Made by a program: the position numbers and the translations under genes. Below, one piece after another: positions 23,091-31,854 of a stretch of DNA of 64,000 bases. The stretch is from Polyangiaceae bacterium (lineage in GTDB: Bacteria > Myxococcota_A > Polyangia > Polyangiales > Polyangiaceae): NCBI GenBank assembly GCA_020633205.1, contig JACKEB010000016.1, positions 62,001-126,000 of the forward strand. Direction: 5' to 3'. Numbering within the stretch: position 1 is the first letter of the stretch; each line of letters starts with the position of its first letter. Under the pieces are notes generated by a model that did no database searches, was not told the DNA's origin, and was given only the letters and a program-made list of their open reading frames with translations.

Positions 23091-24581
23091 ATGAAGGCTG
23101 AGCCGCCGGTCGTCATCCAAGGACCCGAGCTACGACGACCAGCGCGGGTCCTGACGTCAGCCCCGGTGCTTGCGGTGCTCTTCGTCGTCGGGCTCGGTGC
23201 ATTGTCCCATCGCGTACCAAGCTTGCAGCGCCTCGCGCTCTTCGACCCGCTACCGGAGGCGGAGGCCGCACCGCCGAGCGTGCCGGCCCCAGTGCTGGTC
23301 GAAGGCGAGTCGACGCTCGAATCGGAGACCACAGAACGCCCGGAGCTGGCTCAACCCGAGAACGTAGAAATCCCTACCGGGAGCCGTGGACCGATCGCGG
23401 CCGAACAGGGCCCTGCACTGGAGCCCATCAACGTCGAGAAGCCGCCGGTCCCGATCGAAGATCCGTCCGGAAAGGCACTCGACGGCTTCTACGCTGCCCT
23501 CGGCCGAGCACAACGCAAGCAACCAGACGGCATCGTCCGGGTGCTCCACTTCGGCGACTCCATCGTCACGTCCGACTACGTGAGCGGCACGCTACGCCGC
23601 AAGCTCCAGGGGCGCTTCGGGGACGCCGGCCACGGCTTCATGCTGATGGCGAACGCCTGGCCCGCGTACTTCCACAACGACGTGAGTCGCTTCGCGTCCA
23701 GTGGCTGGAAGGTCAGCCGCATCGTGGGGCCACTGTCCCCTGATGGCCTCTACGGCCTCGGCGGCGTCAGCTTCCGCGCGCCTCCGGGCTCTCGAGCGCG
23801 CTTCGGAACCGCCAAGAGCGGACACTACGGGCTCAACGTCTCACGCTACGAGGTCTCCTACATGAAGGAGCCGGGCGGCGGGAAGATCCAGCTGAACCTC
23901 GACGGCAAGCAGTACAAGGTGCTCGATACCAGCGCCGACGAGAAGCAGACCGCCGTCGAGACGATCGAGGTACCCGACGGCGCTCATGAGCTGGAGGTGG
24001 TCACCATCAAGGGCAGCTCTCGCGCGTTCGGCGTGGTGATGGAGCGAGACGTCCCCGGCGTCGTGCTGGACGCGATCGGCGTACAAGGCGCGCGCATCCG
24101 CTTCCTCGACAAGCAAGACGACGCTCACTGGGCGGAGCAGCTGAGATGGCGAAAGCCGAACCTCTTGATCTTCGAGTTCGGGGCGAACGAAAGCGGCGAT
24201 GGCTTCGCTTACCCGATGGATCAGTATCACGAGACCATGAAGGCAGTGCTCCAGCAGGCGCGTAAGGCAGTGCCTGACGCGGGCTGCTTGATCATCTCCG
24301 CAATGGACCGCGCGGAAAAGAAGGGTGCGAGCTTGCAGAGCATGGCGGTGATCCCCGCCATCGTGAAAGAGCAAAAGAGCGCCTCGAAGGAAGTCGGCTG
24401 CGCGTTCTTCAATACCTACGAGGCCATGGGAGGCCCAGGCTCGATGGCAGCCTGGGTCGGTCGCGGTCTAGGCCAGGCTGACCTCACCCACCCCACGGGC
24501 AGCGGCTCCGAAGTGCTAGCGAGCTGGATCTTCCGCGCTCTGATGTCGGGCTACGACGACTACAACAAGCGACGCCACTGA
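23091..24581 (+). CDS. membrane-anchored SGNH/GDSL hydrolase (copy 1)
   Basis: The 496-residue product has one N-terminal membrane segment (about 24-40), a Pro/Glu-rich linker to residue 125, and then a SGNH hydrolase domain. Block I is VLHFGDSIVT with Ser157, the Asn block is FEFGANES, and the C-terminal Asp-x-x-His is DLTHPTGSG near residue 470. Domain insertions contain GLGGVSFRAPPG and PGVVLDAIGVQGAR. SGNH enzymes are esterases or O-acyltransferases acting on cell-surface sugars, and the anchor places it in the periplasm. GGGGGGAG lies just upstream of ATG 23091. It is co-transcribed with the FHA protein and is a paralogue of the convergent gene that follows. Confidence 0.85.
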   Translation: MKAEPPVVIQGPELRRPARVLTSAPVLAVLFVVGLGALSHRVPSLQRLALFDPLPEAEAAPPSVPAPVLVEGESTLESETTERPELAQPENVEIPTGSRGPIAAEQGPALEPINVEKPPVPIEDPSGKALDGFYAALGRAQRKQPDGIVRVLHFGDSIVTSDYVSGTLRRKLQGRFGDAGHGFMLMANAWPAYFHNDVSRFASSGWKVSRIVGPLSPDGLYGLGGVSFRAPPGSRARFGTAKSGHYGLNVSRYEVSYMKEPGGGKIQLNLDGKQYKVLDTSADEKQTAVETIEVPDGAHELEVVTIKGSSRAFGVVMERDVPGVVLDAIGVQGARIRFLDKQDDAHWAEQLRWRKPNLLIFEFGANESGDGFAYPMDQYHETMKAVLQQARKAVPDAGCLIISAMDRAEKKGASLQSMAVIPAIVKEQKSASKEVGCAFFNTYEAMGGPGSMAAWVGRGLGQADLTHPTGSGSEVLASWIFRALMSGYDDYNKRRH

Positions 24582-24625
24582 CGTCCTCGCCCGCGCATCT
24601 ATTACCGCGCGGCAACATAACCGCG

Positions 24626-25954
24626 TCACCTTCCCAGCAGGAAGTCCGCCGTGGCGTCGCCCAGCTTTTGATAGCCCTTCGGGGTTAGGTGGATGTGATC
24701 AGGCGCTGCTAGCGGCGGGCTCTGCTTGGCCCAGCGTGTGATGCTGCCCTTGCCTCCCATGGCGTCGAACACGCTGAAGTAGGCGCAGCCAAGCGAGGTG
24801 GCCACGCTTCGCTCTAGCTGGTCGATGGCCATGACCCGTTCTTCATTCTTCACCCAGTCTGTCGGCCCGAAGAGCGCGCAGCTGGTTTCCGGAGCCGCAC
24901 GCCGCACGCGCTTCATCAGTGACTCGAACTGCGGGCGGTACTTCTCCACGGCGTAGTTCGCCCCGGCTTCGTTGGTGCCGTAGGCCAAGATCACGAGATC
25001 TGGCTCGCGTTGCTTCAAGAGTTCCACGAAGGCTCCTTCTTCCCAGGCTAGAGCCGTCGCAACGCGCGCACCGTTGATGCCCAGCGTGTCCAGCACAACG
25101 CCCGGTCCCGAGCCCTCGAGCACCGCGCCGAACAACTCGGGGCGACCGCTGCCGGGTTCAATCACCAGTGACTCGGACGCCGAGCCTTCGAGCAAACTCC
25201 GCTCAATCTGCCCAACGTGCTTGGCCTTGACAGTCTTGCTCTTGTCGCCCAGTTTCACGCGGAAACGCGTCTTGCCGTCGGGCATGCGGAAGTACAGCGT
25301 CCAGCGCGCCGTTCCCTTGAGGGTGCCTGAGCGCGGCGTGAGGGTAAGCTTCGCGTCGCCGCTCCCGAACGAAGTGCGCACTCCGCCGATCCCGAACACA
25401 CCGTCAGCGGTCTTGCTAGACGTCGAGGGTGCGCCGGGGATGTGTTGCCAGTCGCCGTCCCGGCTGATGCTGAAGCCTGAGTGCCGGTAAGGGTCGAGCC
25501 CAAGATACACGAAGCCAGGACCGCCAGGAGCGGCTTCTGCGTTCAAGCGTTGCCGCACGGCATCAGTCCAGAAGTCAGCGGCAGTATGTGAATCGCCCAA
25601 CCAGGTCACGCGGATGGAGCGCTTGCGCTTGCCGTCCTTCAACTCACGCAGTGCGGCCTGAAAACGTCCGAGGGGGCCTTTCGCTGCTTCCGGAGCCGGG
25701 TCTGGGGCAGGCTCTTCCACCGCGGCTACAGAGACCTCGGGAGCGGGCGCCTCAGGCGGCGATGTGGAGGCCTCGGACACGCTGGTGGGCACGCTGACGG
25801 GGTCTTGGGGGGGAGGCGCGCTCGGCTGCGCTGAAGGAAGCGTGCCGGTGCCGCAAGTCACGACCACCACGAGGCTGCCCAGCACCAGCGCGGCGTAGAG
25901 CAACTGTCGATCATTCTGAGGGCGTTGGCTGTCCACCGGCTTGCGTCGACTCAC
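24626..25954 (-). CDS. membrane-anchored SGNH/GDSL hydrolase (copy 2)
   Basis: This 442-residue protein has the same architecture as copy 1: one N-terminal membrane segment (about 18-34), an Ala/Pro/Glu-rich linker, and a SGNH domain. The blocks are VTWLGDSHTA (Ser122), ILAYGTNEAG, and DHIHLTPKGY near the C-terminus. The shared insert PGVVLDTLGINGARV and GIGGVRTSFGSGD show common ancestry with copy 1. The protein is expected in the periplasm, with an ester-hydrolase or acyl-transfer role. The start is GTG at 25954, overlapping the SDR stop by 4 bp (GTGA), so it is coupled to the SDR-like gene. Its stop is 44 bp from that of copy 1. Confidence 0.85.
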   Translation of the reverse strand: MSRRKPVDSQRPQNDRQLLYAALVLGSLVVVVTCGTGTLPSAQPSAPPPQDPVSVPTSVSEASTSPPEAPAPEVSVAAVEEPAPDPAPEAAKGPLGRFQAALRELKDGKRKRSIRVTWLGDSHTAADFWTDAVRQRLNAEAAPGGPGFVYLGLDPYRHSGFSISRDGDWQHIPGAPSTSSKTADGVFGIGGVRTSFGSGDAKLTLTPRSGTLKGTARWTLYFRMPDGKTRFRVKLGDKSKTVKAKHVGQIERSLLEGSASESLVIEPGSGRPELFGAVLEGSGPGVVLDTLGINGARVATALAWEEGAFVELLKQREPDLVILAYGTNEAGANYAVEKYRPQFESLMKRVRRAAPETSCALFGPTDWVKNEERVMAIDQLERSVATSLGCAYFSVFDAMGGKGSITRWAKQSPPLAAPDHIHLTPKGYQKLGDATADFLLGR

Positions 25955-27057
25955 CTGAGAGCGACCTCGGGTACGTCACCGCGCAAGCGATCTTCCTTCA
26001 GGCGGCGCTGCACGTAAGAGACGAGCTCTTCGATGTAGCTATCGAGGCTTGGACAATGGATGCCAGAGCCGCGCAGCAGCTCGTCGGCGTGAGTGGTGTC
26101 GTAGCGGACGTCGGTGGCCAACAGGTCCACCATGGCTCGCTGATTCTTCGAGATCAAGTTCACGCCCGGCACTCGCAGCACCGCTTTGCTGACGCCGCTT
26201 GGAATGAAACGACTCGCCAGGCGCTTCCCTCCAGCGCGAGCAACTAGCTCGAACACCTGCCGCACGCTCAAGGGTGCTGGATCCGCGAGGTGAAAGGTCC
26301 TGCCCAGCGCTGCAGGTTGACGCCCAAGGTAAGCCGCCGCACGCACGACGAAGTCGATGGGGACGAGGTTCAATGGCGTGTCGCCTCGTGTTGGAAGCGG
26401 TATGGCGACCTCGCTCGGGCTGCTGAGCAGCAGCAGCATCATCATGTACGGACCGTCCAGGCGGTCGACTTCGCCAGTGGTCGAGTCCCCAACGATTTGC
26501 GTGGGCCGAATCACACAAATCGGCAAATCTGCCATGGCTGCGCGCGCGATGCGCTCCGCCCGCGCTAGCGTCTTCTCAACGGCGCCCCGGAAAGCCTGAC
26601 CCGCGTTGAGCTCGTGCTCATAGACGACGCCGGTGCGGTCTCCGCTGACGATGGCGCTCGAGTGCACGACGACACTCAAGAGCTGGGACGAGCAGCGCGC
26701 GAACTCGATGATCTCGCGCATCGCCCCCAAGTTGACTTCGTTAGCCATTTGGCGACCTACGCCCTGATAGGTCACCTGAGCGCAGTGGTGGATGCGCTGC
26801 ACCTTCTGAGACAGCTCGCGGTACTCCTTGCCGCTCAAACCGAGGTCCATCGCAGCGGCGTCGCCCTCCACCATCACCAACCGTTGCCGCGCGGCACTGG
26901 ACAACGCCTCATGGTGTAAGCGCGCCTCCTCCGCGAACTTTTCCCGCACGATCACGTAGATCAAGCTGTTCGGTTGACTGGCGAGCAGCTCGTCGACCAT
27001 CTTGCGGCCACGAAATGTTGGGTAGCCGGTGACTAGGATTGTCTCATCGTAGGCCAA
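25951..27057 (-). CDS. SDR/fatty-acyl-reductase-like protein, degenerate catalytic site
   Basis: The 368-residue product resembles extended SDR or NAD-binding-4 (male-sterility/fatty-acyl-CoA reductase) proteins. The Rossmann start ILVTGYPTFRGRKM is near residue 7, VHSSAIVSGDRTG follows the fourth strand, and the substrate region includes ICVIRPTQIVGDSTTGE. At the place where relatives have Tyr-x3-Lys (FRNPYEQSK-type), this protein reads FRGAVEKTL, so both catalytic residues appear replaced. It may bind a dinucleotide without reducing a substrate. TTG at 27057 is preferred because GGGAGG lies 8 bp upstream. It is translationally coupled to SGNH copy 2. Confidence 0.78.
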   Translation of the reverse strand: MAYDETILVTGYPTFRGRKMVDELLASQPNSLIYVIVREKFAEEARLHHEALSSAARQRLVMVEGDAAAMDLGLSGKEYRELSQKVQRIHHCAQVTYQGVGRQMANEVNLGAMREIIEFARCSSQLLSVVVHSSAIVSGDRTGVVYEHELNAGQAFRGAVEKTLARAERIARAAMADLPICVIRPTQIVGDSTTGEVDRLDGPYMMMLLLLSSPSEVAIPLPTRGDTPLNLVPIDFVVRAAAYLGRQPAALGRTFHLADPAPLSVRQVFELVARAGGKRLASRFIPSGVSKAVLRVPGVNLISKNQRAMVDLLATDVRYDTTHADELLRGSGIHCPSLDSYIEELVSYVQRRLKEDRLRGDVPEVALR

Positions 27058-27081
27058 TGCTGCGCCCTCCCGAGCGGTGGC

Positions 27082-28662
27082 TCACTGACCACAGAAGTAG
27101 TTGCCCACGCCAAGCAACCAATCGCCGACGTCACCGTTGAACTGACAGAAAGCAGCTGGCCCAGTGATCGCCGCCTGGTTGCAGTAGAGCCCCACGAGGT
27201 AGTCCTCGCAGTCGCCACCACTTCCGAAGACTTCGTTGCCGCAGGCGTCTTGGTCGGCGTCACTGCACGTGCCGCACGCGGCTTGGTTGCACTGCGCCGC
27301 GCAGGTAAAGCTATGGTTGCAGCTCGCGGACAGGAAGGGCGCCAGGCAGCGCGAGTAAGCATCGTCTCCGGTGAACTGCAGCATGCAGTCGTAGCAGGAG
27401 GGGTTGCGGTTCAGCAGCTGCCCGAACGCGGAGCCGCAGCTGCCTTGGGAACACCCTGTCGCCAGCTGGTTCAAATCATCCGAGCTGCACGCGTTGGAGC
27501 GAAACGCCGGCGATGTTGCAGCGCTGGGGCTGCAACCTGGGTAGGCGGCAGGGCATGTCGAGCCGTTGCTGCACACCTGGCCTTGGCAGGTCTCGCCCTG
27601 GGCGCCGCAGTTTTCGCAGAGGCCTCCGAACTGCCCACACGCTTGGTTTCCTGACCCCGGACGGCACTGACCATTGCCGGTGCAACAGCCCGCGCAGTTG
27701 TCCGGCCCGCAGTGGGTGCCGTTGTAGCAAAACCCTTGGGGTGCGCACGCTTGGCCGCTGCTCGCGCAGTTGCTGCAAGTACCTCCAGAAGAGCCACACG
27801 CTTGATCGTTACGGCCGTCGCGGCAAACGCCGCTTGCGTCACAACATCCGTTGGGACAAGTCGCCGAGCTGCAGCTCGGAACGAAAGCACAGTATCCTCC
27901 CGGAACCGAACACTGCAGGCCGGTGCTACTGCAGCTCTCGCACTGCTCGCCGTCGCTACCGCACTCTCCATTGCTGGTACCCGGCCGGCAACTCCCCGAG
28001 GCATCACAACAACCATCGCAGTTGGCAGGGCTGCAAGCGGGAGGAGGCCCTTCACACTGGCCGGCGACGCAGCCCTCGCCCAGAGCTGAGCAGTTGGCGC
28101 ACGTAGCACCGGCGTTCCCACACGCGTCGCTCGTATCCCCTCCGCGGCAAACACCCGCGGCGTCGCAGCAACCAGAACACGACATGCTCGAGCACTCCGG
28201 AGGTTTGCCAGCGCAGGTCCCCGCCTGGCAATCGAACCCGAGCTCCGCGCAATCCGCACACAACGCGCCGCTGACCCCGCACGCCGTGATCTCATCTCCT
28301 GCCTGACAGGCGCCGGTTGCTGGATCGCAACAACCATCACAGGTACCGGGACCGCACGCTGGTGCTCCACCAACGCCACCACTGCCGGCGTTCCCCGCGG
28401 CCCCAGCGTTGCCGCCTTGTCCACCGACGCCGCCGCCGGCGTTGCCGCCCTGAGCGCCTGCACCGCCAGTCCCCGCGGAACCGCCGCTGACCGAGCCGCC
28501 ACTCGCTCCGACACCAGAACTGCCCGAGACGCCGCCAAAGCCACCACTGGAGGTCCCAGCACTGCCACCGGTCGCGTCTTCATCCTCGAGGTCGCTGCGC
28601 CCGAGACAGCCCGAGAGCAGTCCGGCGGCGGCGACGACTGCCCAGAGCATCCCGCGCCTCAT
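27082..28662 (-). CDS. Cys-rich repeat lipoprotein
   Basis: The 526-residue product begins with a signal peptide and lipobox LSGC (Cys19 region), then a Gly/Ser/Ala low-complexity linker to about residue 110. Five tandem repeats of about 35-40 residues follow with the pattern C-x4-C-x-GCC-DA-x-G-x-CR-x-G-x5-CG-x3-G-x2-C-x2-C. The C-terminal about 150 residues form another Cys-rich domain (CMLQFTGDDAYSRCLAPFL, CAAQCNQAACGTC). So many cysteines on the outer side imply disulfide-bonded surface exposure. Function is unknown. Start at ATG 28662 (MRRGMLW) is preferred; the frame is open to 28725. It lies 25 bp upstream of the SDR-like gene on the same strand. Confidence 0.82.
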   Translation of the reverse strand: MRRGMLWAVVAAAGLLSGCLGRSDLEDEDATGGSAGTSSGGFGGVSGSSGVGASGGSVSGGSAGTGGAGAQGGNAGGGVGGQGGNAGAAGNAGSGGVGGAPACGPGTCDGCCDPATGACQAGDEITACGVSGALCADCAELGFDCQAGTCAGKPPECSSMSCSGCCDAAGVCRGGDTSDACGNAGATCANCSALGEGCVAGQCEGPPPACSPANCDGCCDASGSCRPGTSNGECGSDGEQCESCSSTGLQCSVPGGYCAFVPSCSSATCPNGCCDASGVCRDGRNDQACGSSGGTCSNCASSGQACAPQGFCYNGTHCGPDNCAGCCTGNGQCRPGSGNQACGQFGGLCENCGAQGETCQGQVCSNGSTCPAAYPGCSPSAATSPAFRSNACSSDDLNQLATGCSQGSCGSAFGQLLNRNPSCYDCMLQFTGDDAYSRCLAPFLSASCNHSFTCAAQCNQAACGTCSDADQDACGNEVFGSGGDCEDYLVGLYCNQAAITGPAAFCQFNGDVGDWLLGVGNYFCGQ

Positions 28663-28721
28663 GGGCGGTATTCTACAACATCGATGGGGCAAGCAGCGAG
28701 CGGCGCGCTGGCCCGCTCGGA

Positions 28722-30515
28722 TCAACGGCGCAGCATCATGCGAGCCAGAGACTGCAGCGCACCTTGATCACCGTCGACCCGCACCAGAGCCAGGCCACCC
28801 CGACGTCCCAGGGTGAGCAGCACCGGGGAGTCGGCTCCGGGCGCCGTCGAGTCCGTCCGCACCAAGCGACCCGGCTGGAACATCAACGCAAACGCGACTT
28901 CCAGCTTGGCGCGGCGGATTTGCTCGGAGAGCTCCGGGTGGGCCGCAAGCGACTTTTCATCGGCGGCGTTCACCAGCTCCCCAAGGGCAGGGCCCGCCTC
29001 CTTAGCGATGGCTCCCCGAAGCTTGGAGTCCGTCGCCTGCCACAAGAACTCGAAGCGCTTTGGCTCCACCTTCGCTCCAGGAGGGAGCTTGGACGCCTTG
29101 GGTTTCAGCTCGAAGCCGATGCGATCGGGCGCGGGCGTCACGTCGGGCGCCTTCCCTTTGCCGATGCTGGTCTTGATCTGCCCAAGAAACTCCTCGAGCG
29201 GTTGGGAGAACGCCTTGACACCAAGGAGGCCGCGTCCGTCACGGATCCCCTTTTCCAGCTGACCCTTGTCACTGACGTCTGCGGCAATCAGCAGCGCAAG
29301 CTCGTCGCTGCCCGATGCGCGTCCCAAGCCAAGCGCGAGCTGGTTTCCGCGTCCGTTCGCGAGCTCGGTGAGCACAGCCTGGAGGCGCTTGCGATCTGCA
29401 TCAGACAGGCGCGAATCAAGGAGCTTCGCGAAGGTCTCCTCGGTCGCCTTCGCGCTCTCGAGGCGACCGGCAGCACTGCTCTGGGTCAGGAGTGCGAGAC
29501 TCGTGCCGCGCGGCAACGCCTTGAGCAGCGACAAGTCCCCGGTAGGCATGTCTGACACCAGCTGCTTCGCCTCCCCGCTCGGCTTGGGCGTGATTTGAAG
29601 CTCGGCCTCGAGGTGCCGGTCTCCCGGGGTGACGATCAGCTTGGCCTGCTGAGAGCCTTCGACGATGGCAACCAAGTCGTCGACGGCGCTCTCGATCCCC
29701 AGCAGAGCCGCCGCCGGATCGCCAAAGTCGGGGGCACGGCCACCGCGCGCTTTACGCGCCTGGAGGTCCATCTCCTGCAGCTGCTCGCGACGCTTTTTCC
29801 AAGCGGCTTTGATGCGCTTGGAGACGGGGCCCGCGAGCGCCTTCTCCGAAGCAAGGGCGACAATCGGCTCCTTCGGCGCCGCCTGCTTGCTCAGCGTACG
29901 CACCACGTATGGCCCCGCCTTGTCGAGCGCGGCCGGAACGTTCCCGACGAGCAGGTAGTTCCCCAACACCCCCATCCCGAGCGGCTGGGCGTTGCCGGGA
30001 TTCCTGGGGGTGAGCATGCTGATCTGCGTCTCGTCGTTGCGCTTCATTTCGAAGCGCGCGTCAGCGCCTTTGGTCACGGCTGCGATGAGCTCGCGCCCGC
30101 TGCGCAGATGCACCGCCAACACCAACCCGGGGTCGCCCTCCCCGACGTCCACCAACGCGCCCACGACTGGCAGCCCCGCATCGATGCTGGACGAAGCGGT
30201 TGGCGGCAGCCCCGTGAGCGTTGTGACCAACACCGGGTAGTTCGCCGGAAGGAGCGCGGCGCCCGCCCCAGCGAGCCCCCGGAGCTCCTTCCAAGTCGGC
30301 TCTGGCTGCGCGATGAACACGTCGGCAACAAGGCTCTCCGGAGCCGGGACCGGAGAGAGATCCTCCACGGGCGCCGCAGAGGCCACAGGCTTGCTCTGGT
30401 TGTCGTCGTCACAGCCGACCAAGCCAAACAGCGCAGCGCCCAAGACTAGCGGAAGGAGTCCCCGGACCATGCCGGTGGTGCGGCGCCCCACAACGCGTCG
30501 AGCGATAGGATTCAT
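28722..30515 (-). CDS. large lipoprotein, unknown function
   Basis: The 597-residue protein has an Arg-rich n-region and signal peptide with lipobox LVGC (near residue 35). The rest is a long mixed alpha/beta region without a family I can name. Recurrent features are VHLRSGRELIAAVTKG, MGVLGNYLLVGNVPAAL and DMPTGDLSLLKALPRGTSLALL, which recall the DUF3352-type pattern of repeated 'LP..T...' segments, but this is only a weak resemblance. ATG at 30515 has GAAGG 6-7 bp upstream. It precedes the Cys-rich lipoprotein on the same strand with about 60 bp between, so the two may be co-expressed at the cell surface. Confidence 0.78.
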   Translation of the reverse strand: MNPIARRVVGRRTTGMVRGLLPLVLGAALFGLVGCDDDNQSKPVASAAPVEDLSPVPAPESLVADVFIAQPEPTWKELRGLAGAGAALLPANYPVLVTTLTGLPPTASSSIDAGLPVVGALVDVGEGDPGLVLAVHLRSGRELIAAVTKGADARFEMKRNDETQISMLTPRNPGNAQPLGMGVLGNYLLVGNVPAALDKAGPYVVRTLSKQAAPKEPIVALASEKALAGPVSKRIKAAWKKRREQLQEMDLQARKARGGRAPDFGDPAAALLGIESAVDDLVAIVEGSQQAKLIVTPGDRHLEAELQITPKPSGEAKQLVSDMPTGDLSLLKALPRGTSLALLTQSSAAGRLESAKATEETFAKLLDSRLSDADRKRLQAVLTELANGRGNQLALGLGRASGSDELALLIAADVSDKGQLEKGIRDGRGLLGVKAFSQPLEEFLGQIKTSIGKGKAPDVTPAPDRIGFELKPKASKLPPGAKVEPKRFEFLWQATDSKLRGAIAKEAGPALGELVNAADEKSLAAHPELSEQIRRAKLEVAFALMFQPGRLVRTDSTAPGADSPVLLTLGRRGGLALVRVDGDQGALQSLARMMLRR

Positions 30516-30619
30516 CGATTACCTTCAGGATTAGTTCGCACTACCGGCGGGCTGTTTCGAGGGTCCTGCGACCCCCATCTCGAGCCATTCCCGGCTCACG
30601 GAGCTTTCAACGACGACTC

Positions 30620-31123
30620 TCAGAACGGGATGTCATCGTCGCCCCCACCGTAGTCCATGTCATCGTAGCCGCCACCGCCACCGCCACCGCCACCGCCGGA
30701 TGGCTCGTTGTAGCCGCCGCCGCCACCGCCACCGCCGCCGCCACCGTAGCCGCCGCCGCCGTAGCCGCCCTCGTCGCGACCACCGCCGCCACCACCGCGC
30801 CCGGCGAGGATGACTTCGCGGGCAACGACTTCCGTGCGGTACCGTTTCTGGCCCTCGACTTCGTAGCTCGAAGTGCGCAGGCTGCCTTCAACGAAGATAC
30901 GGGTGCCCTTGGTCAGGAACTTGCCTAACGCCTCGCCGCGCTTCCCCCACACCACCACGCTGTGCCATTCGGTGCGCTCCTGGCGAACCCGATTTTTGTC
31001 CAGGTAGGTTTCGCTGGTGGCGAGACGCAGCTTGAGCACCGCCTGCCCTCCTCCAGTCATCCTCAGCTCCGGATCGGCTCCGAGGTTTCCGAGTAGCATC
31101 ACGCGGTTCAATCCTTCGGCCAT
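30620..31123 (-). CDS. ssb: single-stranded DNA-binding protein
   Basis: The 167-residue protein carries the OB-fold in residues 1-105 (MAEGLNRVMLLGNLGADPEL, WHSVVVWGKRGEALGKFLTKG, FVEGSLRTSSYE). A Gly-rich, very low-complexity linker follows (residues about 110-158), and it ends with the conserved acidic tip DDDIPF that recruits replication and repair partners. SSB binds single-stranded DNA as a tetramer in the cytoplasm. The start at ATG 31123 has GGAG 6 bp upstream. The linker DNA (30670-30800) is a run of GGT/GGC triplets and may vary in length between strains. Confidence 0.98.
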   Translation of the reverse strand: MAEGLNRVMLLGNLGADPELRMTGGGQAVLKLRLATSETYLDKNRVRQERTEWHSVVVWGKRGEALGKFLTKGTRIFVEGSLRTSSYEVEGQKRYRTEVVAREVILAGRGGGGGGRDEGGYGGGGYGGGGGGGGGGGYNEPSGGGGGGGGGGYDDMDYGGGDDDIPF

Positions 31124-31358
31124 GGGTACTCCTCGTGTTGGCTGCCAGTCAGCCAACAAGCTTGTTCTAGCGGTATGGGTTCGTTGATCGACACGCTGGC
31201 CGTAGCGAGCGTGCGGGCGCTGTTTGCCCGGAGTGGTCTGGTGCTCGCTTCACGGCGCCGCGTCAAGCAAGCTAGTGCGGAGCGCCTCCACTCCCTGACA
31301 AACAATGTCGGGCTGAGGGCAGCTCCGGGACCGTCAAAACCGGGGGACAGCGGACGAT

Positions 31359-31757
31359 TCAGCGTACGTCTTCGCCGAGTTCCCGAAGCAACCCAACCAC
31401 TTCCCCCCGAATCGACCTCAGCTGATCCAGCATCCCAGAGTCAGCCACGGGCGCTGGCGGGGAGACCTGAGGCTGCGCCTCTTCTGCCACCGCTTCGGTG
31501 CTCGCGACGCCATCCCGCAGGCGCTTGCGCGCACCCGCAATGGTGTACCCCTGGTTGTACAGCAGGTCCTTGACTCGCAGCAGCTTGTCGACGTCCCGAC
31601 GCGAGTAGATGCGCTGTCCCTTGCGCGACTTCTGAGGCCGGATGGTGCGAAACTCCGTCTCCCAGTAGCGCAGCACATGGGGCTCGACTCCGACGATCTC
31701 CGAGACCTCTCCGATGCGGTAGTAGAGCTTTACGGGCGGTCGCTTCTCGTTAGCCAC
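31359..31757 (-). CDS. MerR-family transcriptional regulator
   Basis: This is a 132-residue protein with an N-terminal winged helix-turn-helix of MerR type: YYRIGEVSEIVGVEPHVLRYW and RRDVDKLLRVKDLLYNQGYT. The C-terminal third is Ala/Pro/Glu-rich with a short helical end and has no cysteine cluster, so a metal-sensing role is unlikely. The group next to ihfA in many Gram-negative bacteria has the same size and sequence style. It lies 97 bp downstream of ihfA on the same strand and is probably co-transcribed. A targeted regulon cannot be named. Confidence 0.93.
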   Translation of the reverse strand: MANEKRPPVKLYYRIGEVSEIVGVEPHVLRYWETEFRTIRPQKSRKGQRIYSRRDVDKLLRVKDLLYNQGYTIAGARKRLRDGVASTEAVAEEAQPQVSPPAPVADSGMLDQLRSIRGEVVGLLRELGEDVR

Positions 31758-31854
31758 GGACTCATTGGGTGCCGTGCCCAGCGCGAGAACGCAATGGCTA
31801 ACCGCCGTCTTTGCGGTTCTTTTGCTGATCCGCTGCGGCTACGCGACGCCGGGC

